From: Sphingomonas melonis
GTDB lineage: Bacteria; Pseudomonadota; Alphaproteobacteria; Sphingomonadales; Sphingomonadaceae
DNA length: 50,083 nt
Assembly (NCBI RefSeq): GCF_013409985.1
Contig: NZ_JACCBY010000011.1
Location: 1-50,083, forward strand
Direction of reading: 5' to 3'
The notes under the pieces were generated by a model. It was not told the DNA's origin. It saw nothing but the letters and a program-made list of their open reading frames with translations, and did no database searches. Shown here piece by piece: positions 1-7,844 of the stretch. The translations under genes and the position numbers were made by a program. Position 1 is the first letter of the stretch. Every line of letters starts with the position of its first letter.

Positions 1-141
1 AGGCGGATCATCGAGGCATGGCGGACGGACTACAACACCGTGCGTCCGCACAGCAGCCTCGGCGGCATGGCACCCGCCGAGTTCACCAACCGCCCTCGCC
101 AGGGGCTTGAAGACACCGAAGCTAACTTATCAGCGGCCTGA
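1..141 (+). CDS. IS3-family transposase, C-terminal fragment (5' end outside window)
   Basis: The first 46 codons are open from the window edge to a TGA. They encode the end of an rve-type integrase core: an IEAWRTDYN stretch, then VRPHSSLGGMAPAEF. The signature YN.xRPHSSLxxxxPxxF is diagnostic of OrfB transposases of the IS3 family, where the last catalytic Glu lies just upstream, outside this window. The protein would be the DDE recombinase that cuts and joins the element ends. The right terminal inverted repeat probably follows within about 25-30 bases of the stop (near 150-168), but I cannot define it without the left end. Whether the full element is intact cannot be told from here. Assignment to family is firm; subgroup is not. 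Confidence 0.87.
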   Translation, partial: RRIIEAWRTDYNTVRPHSSLGGMAPAEFTNRPRQGLEDTEANLSAA

Positions 142-841
142 AAATGGGGAGCACGTCACCCTGTCCTCGTGGCGCTCTCATGTAGAACCTAGCCCGTAAT
201 GCATCCCTCCGCTTGCTTGCAGATAATGCACCATCAATCACCGGGGCCGCGCTTCTGGCGCCGCATTCCAGCGGCCGAATGTCTGGACTGGGAAGGTCGA
301 AGTAATAGCGTAGCGCATGCCGCGGCGAGCTGCGGTTCATCTCGACGATCGCGCGACGATGCGCTTCGCTCGGCGCGCTTACCCGTGGGCAGCGGCAGAC
401 CGGATGTCGAGATGGTGCTTTGCGATATCGATTTTGATGACGTGCGGGTGCAATGTTGTGGTGCCTGCCCCTGTGGTGAGAGGTCTGGTGTCACAGCCTC
501 GTGCAACTGTTCAGCTATGTACCGACGCGGGCTGGGAAACCGAACCGAGCTGGCATCACGCTGCTAGGCGGCTAACAGTCTCCCGCCCGCCATCCTCAGC
601 GAACATCTGCGACAGACGACGGGAAATTGCCCGGCGACTAGAAAGCGAGTGCCTGCAGCGGGTGCCTCGAGAACAAGTCCGAGCGACGTCAGCGCAGGAG
701 AGGGGGCAAGCTTACCGTACCCCCTCCGTCACGGCCTCGCCGTGCCCCTTGCCGTACAGCAATTAACCGGTCCCCGCGCCTTGATGCGCCGCGCCCAATC
801 CAGCCGCTAGAGTCACAAGCCCACATCACGCCGCGCCCCGG
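142..841. other. Non-coding stretch with possible IS110 relic and a GC-rich repeat
   Basis: There are open frames on both strands here but none has convincing coding character or a ribosome site. On the minus strand around 400-456, one frame reads HVIKIDIAKHHLDI. That resembles the N-terminal DEDD motif (IDxAKxxLD) of IS110/IS1111 transposases, but it runs into a stop within 12 codons, so it would only be a decayed relic. At about 718-752 a short sequence (CCCCTCCGTCACGGC followed by GCCGTGCC) resembles the repeat family seen again at 17566-17760 and, on the opposite strand, at 24548-24680. The area looks like a graveyard of mobile DNA between the IS3 element and the 3' end of the xylose genes. 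Confidence 0.45.
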
Positions 842-1636
842 TCACCGCCAGCCGGCATCCATCCAGTAATTGTGCGCCGTGCACATCTTCGCATCGTCCG
901 ACGCGAGGAACAGCACCAGCGCCGCGATGTCGACCGGCTCGATCCGGCCGTCGAGGCATTGCGCCGCGACGATCTCGGCTTCGCCCTCGGGCGTGTACCA
1001 TTTCTCCTGGCGCGGCGTCTTGACGTTGCCGGGCACCACCGTGTTGACGCGGATGTTGTCGCGGCCGAGGTCGCGCGCCATGCTGCGGGTCATCCCCTCG
1101 ATCGCCGCCTTGGCGGTCTGGTAGAGGATCAGGTCCTCCAGCCCCAGATGCCAGCTGATCGATCCGAAGTTGATGATCGCGCCGCCGCCCGCCGCCTTCA
1201 TCGCCGGGATCACCGCCTGCGCCGCGAAGAACTGGTGGCGCAGGTTGACGTTCATCCGCTCGTCCCAATAGGCCGGCGTCACCTCCGCGATCGTGTGGCG
1301 ATCGTCGTTGGCGGCATTGTTGACCAGCACGTCGACCCCGCCCAGCTCCGCCTGCAACGCGGCGAACACCGTGGCGAGCGCGTCCAGATCGGTGAGGTCG
1401 AGGCGGCGGAACACCGGCCGGTGCTCGGCATCGCCCAGCCGCTCGACCAGCGCGTGGCTGTCCGCCTCGGCGACGTCGACGAAGGCGACCCTGGCGCCTT
1501 GGCGCGCGAACGCCTCGACCAGCCCTGCGCCGATCCCCGAACCGCCGCCGCTGATGATCACCCGCTTGCCGCGCAGCGAGGGATAGCGGGCGCGCTGGTC
1601 GTTCGTATCCACTGTCGTCTCCGTCGTGAGGGTCAT
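842..1636 (-). CDS. xylB: D-xylose 1-dehydrogenase (SDR family)
   Basis: 264 residues. It oxidises D-xylose to D-xylonolactone with NAD+, the first step of the oxidative (Weimberg/Dahms) xylose pathways. The short-chain dehydrogenase fold is clear: nucleotide motif SGGGSGIGAG at residues 29-38, NNAAN at 106-110, catalytic serine in NFGSISW near 159, and YQTAK with Tyr172 and Lys176. Long stretches (YPSLRGKRVI, NDDRHTIAEVT, SISWHLGLEDLILY, VVPGNVKTPRQEKWYTPEGEAEIVAAQ, and a C-terminal DAGWR) match my memory of Caulobacter crescentus XylB closely, so the specific symbol is justified rather than a generic SDR. The ATG at 1636 overlaps the xylX stop (ATGA), implying translational coupling; a longer open frame upstream lies inside xylX and is not used. 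Confidence 0.9.
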   Translation of the reverse strand: MTLTTETTVDTNDQRARYPSLRGKRVIISGGGSGIGAGLVEAFARQGARVAFVDVAEADSHALVERLGDAEHRPVFRRLDLTDLDALATVFAALQAELGGVDVLVNNAANDDRHTIAEVTPAYWDERMNVNLRHQFFAAQAVIPAMKAAGGGAIINFGSISWHLGLEDLILYQTAKAAIEGMTRSMARDLGRDNIRVNTVVPGNVKTPRQEKWYTPEGEAEIVAAQCLDGRIEPVDIAALVLFLASDDAKMCTAHNYWMDAGWR

Positions 1637-2772
1637 GCGAGCAGGCCGCGGCCGGCGAGGTTGCGGATCAGCGCGGTCAGGCCGAAGCGCCACGCCGGCG
1701 CCGCCTTGGAGGTGCTGACGGTGTTGACCAGCCGCCCCAGCCGCGGCGTGGCGATCGCAACCGTGTCGCCGACCTTGTGGGTAAAGCCCTGGCCGGGCAC
1801 GTCGCGGTCCTGCGTCGGCGCGAACAGCGTGCCGAGGAACAGCACGAGACCGTCGGGATAGTGATGCTCGCTCAGCGCCTGGCGCAGCAACTCCTCGGGA
1901 TCGCGGCTGATCTGGTTCATCGAGCTGGCGCCGTCGAGCGTATAGCCGTCGGTGCCCTCGATGCGCAGCGTGATCTCCGCCTGACGCACGTCGTCCATCG
2001 TGAAGTCGGCGTCGAACAGCCGCACGAACGCGCCCAGCGAGCAGGAGGCATTATTGTCCTTCGCCTTGCCGAGCAGCAGCGCCGAGCGGCCCTCAAAATC
2101 GCGCAGGTTGACGTCATTGCCGAGCGTCGCACCGACCGCGCGGCCATCGGGGCCGGCGAGCAGCACCACCTCGGGCTCGGGGTTGTTCCAGGTCGAGTCC
2201 GATCGGATGCCGACATCGGCGCCCCAGCCCACTGTCGCCAGCACCGGCGCCTTGGTGAAAATCTCGGCATCGGGGCCGATCGCGACTTCGAGATATTGCG
2301 ACCACAGGCCCTCGTCGATCAGCGCCTGCTTGAGCGCCGCCGCCTCGGGCGAGCCCGGCACCACCGCGCGCATGCTGCCGCCGATCCGGCCTTCCAGCCG
2401 CGCGCGTACGTCCGCTGCGGCGCCGGCATCGCCGCGCGCGCGCTCCTCGATGACGCGCTCCATCGCCGACACGGCGAAGGTGACGCCCGCCGCCTTGACG
2501 CATTGCAGGTCGATCGGGCTCAGCAGCCGCGGCAGGCCGTCGACCGACAGGCCGATTTGGTCGAGCGCGCCGATCTCTTCGCCCTGGCTGTGATCGCAGG
2601 TGCCGCCGGCGACCAGCTCGGCGACGGTGGGGGCGACGCGCGCCATGTCATAGGCGATGCCGCCGACGACGAGCACCGGGCTCGGCCCCGCGCCCAGATC
2701 GATGCGGCCGAGCCAGCGCGCCTCGCGCCAGTCGCTGCCGAGCGCGTCGGCGGGGTCGAAGGGTATCGGCAT
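1633..2772 (-). CDS. xylX: 2-keto-3-deoxy-D-xylonate dehydratase (FAH family)
   Basis: 379 residues. In the Weimberg pathway it dehydrates 2-keto-3-deoxy-D-xylonate to alpha-ketoglutarate semialdehyde. The C-terminal two thirds form a fumarylacetoacetate-hydrolase-like fold with metal-ligand motifs NNPEPEVVLL (196-205) and GNDVNLRDFEGRS (218-230), then LGTLFAPTQDRD and GFTHKVGD. These are shared with Caulobacter XylX as I remember it. I chose the ATG at 2772, preceded by GGAGAAG; the open frame extends further upstream but its first 76 codons read as promoter DNA rather than protein. First gene of a two-gene unit with xylB. The remaining pathway genes (xylonolactonase, xylonate dehydratase, semialdehyde dehydrogenase) are not in this window and may be elsewhere or beyond the IS3 element. 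Confidence 0.9.
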   Translation of the reverse strand: MPIPFDPADALGSDWREARWLGRIDLGAGPSPVLVVGGIAYDMARVAPTVAELVAGGTCDHSQGEEIGALDQIGLSVDGLPRLLSPIDLQCVKAAGVTFAVSAMERVIEERARGDAGAAADVRARLEGRIGGSMRAVVPGSPEAAALKQALIDEGLWSQYLEVAIGPDAEIFTKAPVLATVGWGADVGIRSDSTWNNPEPEVVLLAGPDGRAVGATLGNDVNLRDFEGRSALLLGKAKDNNASCSLGAFVRLFDADFTMDDVRQAEITLRIEGTDGYTLDGASSMNQISRDPEELLRQALSEHHYPDGLVLFLGTLFAPTQDRDVPGQGFTHKVGDTVAIATPRLGRLVNTVSTSKAAPAWRFGLTALIRNLAGRGLLA

Positions 2773-3133
2773 CAGGCTCTTCTCCGGATCGGACGCGCCC
2801 GTCGATCGATGCTCGGTCGGCAGGCGCGGCGGTGGCGCTGGCTCCGACGGCACGACGACCGGCCCGGCATGTGCAAGGCATCCGCGATGCGCTTGCCGTG
2901 CCGCGGCGTCCGCCGTCGTCCATCTCTCCCAGCTCGTTATCGCTACCATTAGCTTGCACAATGCGCGCCGCAAGCCGAAAGAGTGACCGGAATCACGCAC
3001 CCGCCGGCCGCGCGGGGGCGCGCTGGCCGTGCGCGGGTTGCGCCGGAGGGCTTGCGCTGCTAGGGGCGGCGCTCACACGGCGCGGACCCTTGTCTGCGGC
3101 CGCATTCGCTATTGACCGGAGTGTTTCAGTTCC
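2773..3133. other. Intergenic promoter region between xylX and rpsU
   Basis: About 360 bases between two divergent genes. It holds the LacI-type operator described separately, and a weak candidate leftward promoter beside it: TTGCGG, 16 bases, then TAATGG. No coding sequence is convincing. The rpsU side contains a purine-rich CCGGAG stretch before the start codon, but no promoter I can place with confidence. Confidence 0.5.
2935..2948 (-). promoter_or_regulatory. Candidate LacI-family operator upstream of xylX
   Basis: Read on the minus strand the site is TGGTAGCGATAACG. This fits the general LacI/GalR operator pattern TGKTAnCGnTAACA with a central CG and near-symmetric half-sites. It overlaps or lies just beside the weak -10 candidate of xylX, about 165 bases ahead of the start codon. 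Caulobacter xylose genes are controlled by a LacI-family repressor (XylR), so repression by a xylose-responsive homologue is the natural inference. The regulator gene is not in the window. Confidence 0.6.
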
Positions 3134-3340
3134 ATGCAGATCGTCGTCCGCGACAATAATGTCGACCAGGCCCTTCGCGCGCTTAAGAAGAAGCTGCAGC
3201 GCGAGGGCGTGTACCGGGAGATGAAGCTGCGTCGTCACTTCGAAAAGCCGTCGGAGAAGCGCGCGCGCGAGCGTGCCGCCGCGGTCCGTCGCTCCCGCAA
3301 GCTCGAGCGCAAGCGCGCCGAGCGTGATGGTGCGCGCTAA
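3134..3340 (+). CDS. rpsU: 30S ribosomal protein bS21
   Basis: 68 residues, very basic, beginning MQIVVRDNNVDQALRALKKK and continuing with REGVYREMKLRRHFEKPSEKR, the core signature of bS21. The C-terminal Arg/Lys-rich tail (AAAVRRSRKLERKR) is typical of alphaproteobacterial members. bS21 sits on the platform of the small subunit near the anti-Shine-Dalgarno region and helps initiation. It stands before an FKBP isomerase, separated by 108 bases that include an 8-bp inverted repeat at 3356-3387. Confidence 0.96.
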   Translation: MQIVVRDNNVDQALRALKKKLQREGVYREMKLRRHFEKPSEKRARERAAAVRRSRKLERKRAERDGAR

Positions 3341-3355
3341 GCCATTCTGATCGCT

Positions 3356-3387
3356 GCAAAGATACTGTCCTCCGGGCGGATCTTTGC
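3356..3387 (+). repeat. Inverted repeat 3' of rpsU
   Basis: GCAAAGAT at 3356-3363 is matched by ATCTTTGC at 3380-3387 around a 16-base GC-rich loop. No T-tract follows, so it is not a classical intrinsic terminator. It could form an mRNA 3' hairpin that stabilises the short rpsU message or weakly attenuates into the next gene. Evidence is only the perfect 8-bp symmetry. Confidence 0.5.
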
Positions 3388-3448
3388 GCGAAGTTAGAGA
3401 CGTTAACCGGTGACGGCCGGCCCGGCACCACAACCTTAGGTGCCCCAG

Positions 3449-4039
3449 ATGTCGACCGTCACCGCCGTTCCGCTGCGCCCCGTCAAGCGGAGCTATATCG
3501 TCTATCTCTGGGTGGGCGTCGTCCTCGCCTGTATCGCGGCCTTCCTGCTGGCGCGGCAGGGCGACGACTTCCTCACCCGCAACGCCCGCGCCGCCGGCGT
3601 GATGACGACGCCCTCGGGGCTGCAGTACAAGGTGTTGCAGCCCGGCGCCCCCGGCGCTCCGAAGCCGACCAACAGCGACGTCGCGCTCATCAATTACGAA
3701 GGCAAGCTGCTCAACGGCACCACCTTCGACAAGTCGCCGCAGCCGGTGCCGATGCCGGTCACCGGCGTCGTCCCCGGCTTCTCGGAAGCGCTCAAGCTGA
3801 TGCCGAAGGGCGCCAGGTACCGCGTCTGGATCAAGCCGTCGCTTGCTTATGGTGCCGAGGCGAAGGGGCCGATTCCCGCCAATTCGGTCCTCGTCTTCGA
3901 CATCGAGCTGATCGACTTCCTGCCTGAATCGGTGGTCCGCCAGATGCAGGCGCAGGCGCAAGCCCAGGGTGGGGGCCTCCCCGGGGGCATGCCGCGCGGT
4001 GCGATGCCGCCGATGCCGGGCGCCCCCGGCGGTCGCTGA
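3449..4039 (+). CDS. FKBP-type peptidyl-prolyl cis-trans isomerase, membrane-anchored
   Basis: 196 residues. It should catalyse proline cis-trans isomerisation in proteins at or outside the cytoplasmic membrane. Residues about 15-31 (YIVYLWVGVVLACIAAFLL) are one hydrophobic segment, likely an uncleaved anchor or signal. The FKBP fold runs from about 53 (TPSGLQYKVLQPG) to about 150, with the family features YEGKLLNGTTFDKS, VVPGFSEALKLMPKGARYRVWIKPSLAYG and LVFDIELIDF. The tail is rich in Gln, Gly, Met and Pro (QAQAQAQGGGLPGG...), probably disordered. I prefer the ATG at 3449; a GTG nine bases earlier is possible. Ends just before a strong intrinsic terminator. Confidence 0.9.
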   Translation: MSTVTAVPLRPVKRSYIVYLWVGVVLACIAAFLLARQGDDFLTRNARAAGVMTTPSGLQYKVLQPGAPGAPKPTNSDVALINYEGKLLNGTTFDKSPQPVPMPVTGVVPGFSEALKLMPKGARYRVWIKPSLAYGAEAKGPIPANSVLVFDIELIDFLPESVVRQMQAQAQAQGGGLPGGMPRGAMPPMPGAPGGR

Positions 4040-4061
4040 TCGCTCCGATCCGACGAATACG

Positions 4062-4094
4062 AGCCGGCGCTGGACCATCCAGCGCCGGCTTTTT
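4062..4094 (+). terminator. Intrinsic terminator after the FKBP gene
   Basis: A perfect 12-bp stem, AGCCGGCGCTGG (4062-4073) with CCAGCGCCGGCT (4079-4090), a five-base loop ACCAT, and TTTTT at 4090-4094. This is a textbook rho-independent terminator for rightward transcription of rpsU/FKBP. Confidence 0.93.
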
Positions 4095-4121
4095 CATGTC
4101 CGCGATCGATCTGCGCCGGGC

Positions 4122-4150
4122 AAAAAAATAGCGGCCCGAAGGCCGCTATT
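4122..4150 (-). terminator. Intrinsic terminator after the small secreted protein gene
   Basis: On the minus strand, AATAGCGGCC / GGCCGCTATT form a perfect 10-bp stem with loop TTCG, followed by a run of seven T. The TTCG tetraloop is a specially stable loop. It lies 24 bases after the stop of the 4175-4420 gene and closes leftward transcription of the whole preceding gene run. Confidence 0.94.
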
Positions 4151-4174
4151 CCTTAGCCGAGGCTAACGGTCAGC

Positions 4175-4420
4175 TTAGTTGCTGTCCGAGTTGTCGTCGC
4201 TGTCGGCGACGACGACGATACCGGCGACAACGGCGGCAGCCGCGAGCACCGCGATGATGATCCCGCCGCCGGCGAGCTCGTTCTTCTTCGCCGAGGTCGA
4301 ACCGGTGCGCACCGACTTCGACACCGACAGGCTGGCAGCGGGGTTCGCCGGAGCGGCAACCGCCGGAGCAACGGCCATGGTGGCGGCCGCAGCGGCCATG
4401 ACATACTTACCGAAACGCAT
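4175..4420 (-). CDS. Small exported or membrane protein, function unknown
   Basis: 81 residues. Residues 1-22 form a signal peptide (positive n-region MRFGK, Ala-rich core, cleavage after AVAA). The mature part is a short Ser/Lys-rich stretch, then one strong hydrophobic segment about 51-72 (GGGIIIAVLAAAAVVAGIVVV), and an acidic tail ADSDDNSDSN. The start at 4420 has GAGGGAG upstream; the open frame extends further but without a ribosome site. The product would lie in the inner membrane with a highly acidic exposed tail. I do not recognise a named family. Its own strong terminator suggests an independently transcribed or abundant message. Confidence 0.72.
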   Translation of the reverse strand: MRFGKYVMAAAAATMAVAPAVAAPANPAASLSVSKSVRTGSTSAKKNELAGGGIIIAVLAAAAVVAGIVVVADSDDNSDSN

Positions 4421-4548
4421 GATAAAACTCCCTCTTGTGCTCGTCACCCGCACGCATGGCAGAAGTATATAAACGGGACAACAATTTAACCCGACGAAAT
4501 CGGAAAGTCCGATAGCGTTGCGGCGATGCAACATGTCGCGTCGGCAGG

Positions 4549-5319
4549 TCAGCCGTCGCGGCGCGCCTGCACCGTCCAGCGTATCGTGCCTTCCAGACCG
4601 AGTGCGGTCAGCACACCCGTCTCGTAAGCTCCGGTATCCACTCCGATTCGATGGACCTGCTCGTCGAGGCCGTCGCTGATCGTATGGCCGTGGACGACCA
4701 TCTTCTCGAGCGGGCGGTCATGGTCGAGGAAGGGATTGCGGATCCAGCGCAGGTCGGCGCCGCGCTGCGCGGCCAGTTCGGTGCCCGGCCGCACGCCGGC
4801 ATGGACGAACGCATAGTCGCCGATCGTCACCATATCCTCGAATCGCTCGAGGAACGCCTGATGCGCCGCCGGGACGTGTGCCCGCATCGCCGCATGCAGT
4901 TCCTCGTAGTCCATCCGGTCGTATTCGGCGGCATCGACGCCATAGCTCATGATCGTCTCGCGCCCACCGATCCGGCAGAACATGCGCAACGCCTTGGGCT
5001 CGCCCTTGAGCGCTTCGAGAAAAACCTCCTCGTGGTTGCCGAGCAGGAAGCGGGTCTCGGGCCGTTCGTCGGCAAGGACGCGCAGCCGCTCGATCACCGC
5101 TGCCGAGGCCGGGCCGCGATCGACCAGATCGCCGAGGAAGATGATCGTGGTGCGCGCCGGCCCGCGGGCATGGTCGTCCGCCTCGATCATGGCGAGCAGT
5201 TGGTCGACGAGATCGGCGCAGCCATGCACGTCGCCGACCGCATAGACGCGCTCGCCCTCTGGAATGGCGGTCGGCGGCGTTGCCGTGGAACGGCCTACCT
5301 TGAGCAGCTTTTTGAGCAT
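4549..5319 (-). CDS. Serine/threonine-type metallophosphoesterase (PPP family)
   Basis: 256 residues. The calcineurin-like motifs are all present in order: GDVHGC near residue 30 (GDxHG), GDLVDRG near 64 (GDxxDRG), GNHE near 93, a VHAG near 178, and VVHGHT near 212. These residues bind two metal ions and catalyse phosphoester hydrolysis. The closest described relatives are bacterial and lambda-phage type protein phosphatases, or symmetrical diadenosine tetraphosphatase-like enzymes; the actual substrate cannot be told. Start ATG 5319 has AGGAT just upstream. It follows wecC by 80 bases in the same direction, so it may be part of that transcript. Confidence 0.88.
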   Translation of the reverse strand: MLKKLLKVGRSTATPPTAIPEGERVYAVGDVHGCADLVDQLLAMIEADDHARGPARTTIIFLGDLVDRGPASAAVIERLRVLADERPETRFLLGNHEEVFLEALKGEPKALRMFCRIGGRETIMSYGVDAAEYDRMDYEELHAAMRAHVPAAHQAFLERFEDMVTIGDYAFVHAGVRPGTELAAQRGADLRWIRNPFLDHDRPLEKMVVHGHTISDGLDEQVHRIGVDTGAYETGVLTALGLEGTIRWTVQARRDG

Positions 5320-5399
5320 GGAATCCTGTCGATCGTGCCGAATGGCAGGTATAACCACGCGAGTCTGGCTGCAACAGCCTGAACCCCGCGTGAAAGCGG

Positions 5400-6701
5400 T
5401 TAGCCGACCAGCCTTAGCACATCCTGCCCCAGTGACGCGACCGGTGGTTGATCCGGCCAGATGCCCCGCGTGTCGAGCACCGCCTTGTCGCGGCGTTCCT
5501 CGATCGGGACCGAGCGGAACACGTCATGGTCGACCAGCACGATCATGATCGGGCAGCGTTCGATCGCGCGGTCGATGTCGATCAGCGTCGCGCCGGTGCC
5601 ATCGAAGGCGTCGGGCAGCGTGCTGGCATAGGGCTCGACGATGCGCACCCGCTCGCCGAACCGACGGGCGAGCGCCTGCGCCACCTTGAGCGCCGGGCTT
5701 TCGCGGAAGTCGTCGATGTTCGCCTTGAACGCCAGGCCCAGGCAGGCGACCGGCGCGCCCGGACGCGCCTCGATCAGCGCCGCGGCCTGCGCGACGACGT
5801 GATCGGTCTTGCCGTCGTTGACCAGCCGTGCGGTACGGATCAGCGGCGTGTTGGCGGGATCGGCATGGACCAGGAACCAGGGGTCGACCGCGATGCAATG
5901 GCCGCCGACGCCGGGGCCGGGTTGCAGGATGTTGACGCGCGGATGGCGGTTGGCGAGGCGGATCACCTCCCATACGTCGACGCCCATCGTGTCGGCGATC
6001 AGGCTGAGCTCGTTGGCGAAGGCGATATTGACGTCGCGGAACGCATTCTCGGTCAGCTTGGTCATTTCCGCCGCACGCGCGGTGGTGGTGACGCAGGCGC
6101 CGCGGACGAAGCGGCGGTAGAAGGTCAACGCCTTGCGCGCGCAGCGCGGCGTGATGCCGCCGATGACGCGGTCGTTGTCGATCAGCTCAACGAGGATGCG
6201 GCCGGGCAGCACGCGTTCCGGGCAATAGGCGATGGCGATGTCGGTCGCCTCGCCCGCCCGGCCGGGAACGCGCAGGTCGGGGCGCAGCTCGGCGAGCAGG
6301 TCGCGCACCCGCTCGGTGGTGCCGACCGGCGAGGTCGATTCGAGGATGATCGTGTCGCCCGCCTTGAGCACCGTTGCGATCGTGGTCGCCGCCTGCAGCA
6401 CATAGGCGATGTCGGGGGCGTGATCGTCGCCGAACGGGGTGGGCACAGCGATGACGAAAACGTCCGCCGCCTCGATCTGTGTCGCCGCGCGCAGCGAGCC
6501 GCGCGCGACCACGCCCGAAACGAGGCCGTCGAGATCGACCTCCTCGATATGCACGCGCCCCGAATTGACCGTCTCGACCACCGAAGCGGTGACGTCGACG
6601 CCGAGAACCTTCGCCCCCGTCCGTGCGATCACCGCTGCGGTCGGCAGGCCGATATAGCCGAGGCCGAGGACGACGACCTTGAGTTCAGAGTCCGACATCA
6701 T
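5400..6701 (-). CDS. wecC: UDP-N-acetyl-D-mannosamine dehydrogenase
   Basis: 433 residues. It oxidises UDP-ManNAc to UDP-ManNAc-uronic acid with two NAD+, supplying a precursor of surface polysaccharide. The nucleotide-sugar dehydrogenase fold is clear: Rossmann motif VVLGLGYIGLPTAAVIA near the N-terminus, ESTSPVGTTE, TENAFRDVNIAFANEL, and the active-site Cys in GPGVGGHCIAVDPWFL. A C-terminal domain has GLAFKANIDDFRESPAL. The start at 6701 (ATGATG) lies inside the end of wecB, overlapping it by 17 bases. Pairing with the epimerase wecB directs the assignment to ManNAc rather than glucose or GDP-mannose. Confidence 0.9.
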   Translation of the reverse strand: MMSDSELKVVVLGLGYIGLPTAAVIARTGAKVLGVDVTASVVETVNSGRVHIEEVDLDGLVSGVVARGSLRAATQIEAADVFVIAVPTPFGDDHAPDIAYVLQAATTIATVLKAGDTIILESTSPVGTTERVRDLLAELRPDLRVPGRAGEATDIAIAYCPERVLPGRILVELIDNDRVIGGITPRCARKALTFYRRFVRGACVTTTARAAEMTKLTENAFRDVNIAFANELSLIADTMGVDVWEVIRLANRHPRVNILQPGPGVGGHCIAVDPWFLVHADPANTPLIRTARLVNDGKTDHVVAQAAALIEARPGAPVACLGLAFKANIDDFRESPALKVAQALARRFGERVRIVEPYASTLPDAFDGTGATLIDIDRAIERCPIMIVLVDHDVFRSVPIEERRDKAVLDTRGIWPDQPPVASLGQDVLRLVG

Positions 6702-7821
6702 CGGCGATGATCCTTGCGATCCGGGTGCTGGCCTGGCCGTCGCCGAACGGATTGTGGGCGCGCGCCATGGCGGAATAGGCAGCTTTGTCATCGAGAAGCG
6801 TGAAGACTTCGGAAACGATGCGCGCTTCGTCGGTGCCGATCAACCGCGCAGTCCCGGCGGCGACCCCCTCCGGACGCTCGGTGGTGTCGCGCATCACCAG
6901 CACCGGCTTGCCGAGCGCCGGCGCCTCTTCCTGCACCCCGCCCGAGTCGGTCAGCGCGAGGTCGCACAGTTCGAGCGCCCGGATGAAATGCGGATAATCC
7001 AGCGGCGCGATCCGCGCGACATTGTCGGGTGTGCCGAGCCACTGATCCATCACCGCGCCGACATTGGGGTTTGGATGCATGGGAAAGATCACCGCGACAT
7101 CGTCGCGCGCCGCGATTCGTGCGATCGCCCGCGCGATCGCCGCCATGCCGTCGCCGAAATTCTCGCGGCGATGGGTGGTGACGAGGACGATCCGCCGCCC
7201 GGCGAACCGCGCCGCCAGCGGATCAAGGTCGGCGGCGAGCGTCGGTGTCGCGGCGATCCGTCCGCGCGTCCAGTGCAGCGCGTCGATCACCGTATTGCCG
7301 GTGACATGGACGCCCGCGGTCACGTTCTCGCGTGCCAGCGCCGCAGCGGCGGTATCCGTCGGTGCGAAATGGAGGGCTGCGATCGGCGCGACGATCCGCC
7401 GGTTCACCTCTTCGGGCCAGGGCTGGTAGATGTCGCCCGAGCGCAGCCCCGCCTCGACGTGCGCGACAGGGATCTTGCGATAATAAGCGGCGAGCGCGCC
7501 GACCATCGCGGTCGCGGTGTCGCCCTGGACGATGACGCGATCCGGCCGCACCCGGTCCATCACCTCGCCCAGCCCGATCAGCAGCCGCGCGGTCAACCGG
7601 TCGAGCGACTGGCCCGGTTCCATCAGGTCGAGGTCGATGTCGGGCGTCAGCCCGGCGATGGCGAGCACCTGATCGAGCAGCCCGCGATGCTGCGCGGTGA
7701 CGCAGGTCACCGTTTCCATGCCGCCCGCCGCCTGCAACGCGCGGACGACGGGGAACAGCTTGATCGCCTCGGGACGGGTGCCGAAGATGGTCAGGACGAT
7801 GGGGCGGCGGGCGCTGGTCAT
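6685..7821 (-). CDS. wecB: UDP-N-acetylglucosamine 2-epimerase (non-hydrolysing)
   Basis: 378 residues, the usual length. It interconverts UDP-GlcNAc and UDP-ManNAc. Characteristic sequence includes TIFGTRPEAIKLFPVV at the N-terminus, VTAQHRGLLDQVL, VIVQGDTATAM, VAHVEAGLRSGDIYQPWPEEVNRR, VTTHRRENFG, HPNPNV and LTDSGGVQEEAPALGKPVLVMRDTTERPEG. These cover the UDP-binding and catalytic acid residues of the GT-B-like fold. It lies 23 bases after the MoeB/ThiF gene and overlaps wecC, so the two enzymes are made together. No glycosyltransferase, flippase or polymerase genes are nearby, so the final polymer is unknown. Confidence 0.95.
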   Translation of the reverse strand: MTSARRPIVLTIFGTRPEAIKLFPVVRALQAAGGMETVTCVTAQHRGLLDQVLAIAGLTPDIDLDLMEPGQSLDRLTARLLIGLGEVMDRVRPDRVIVQGDTATAMVGALAAYYRKIPVAHVEAGLRSGDIYQPWPEEVNRRIVAPIAALHFAPTDTAAAALARENVTAGVHVTGNTVIDALHWTRGRIAATPTLAADLDPLAARFAGRRIVLVTTHRRENFGDGMAAIARAIARIAARDDVAVIFPMHPNPNVGAVMDQWLGTPDNVARIAPLDYPHFIRALELCDLALTDSGGVQEEAPALGKPVLVMRDTTERPEGVAAGTARLIGTDEARIVSEVFTLLDDKAAYSAMARAHNPFGDGQASTRIARIIADDVGL

Positions 7822-7844
7822 GCCGGCTAACTAGCCGCCGTCGC

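Noticed and set aside
199..766. Overlapping open frames in both directions after the IS3 element
   Set aside because: No ribosome sites, no conserved motifs over their length, and mutual overlap; treated as non-coding relics, with only the IDIAK motif noted.
2773..3000. 76-codon N-terminal extension of XylX
   Set aside because: It contains promoter/operator-like DNA and reads as low-complexity; the ATG at 2772 has a ribosome site and matches the family start.
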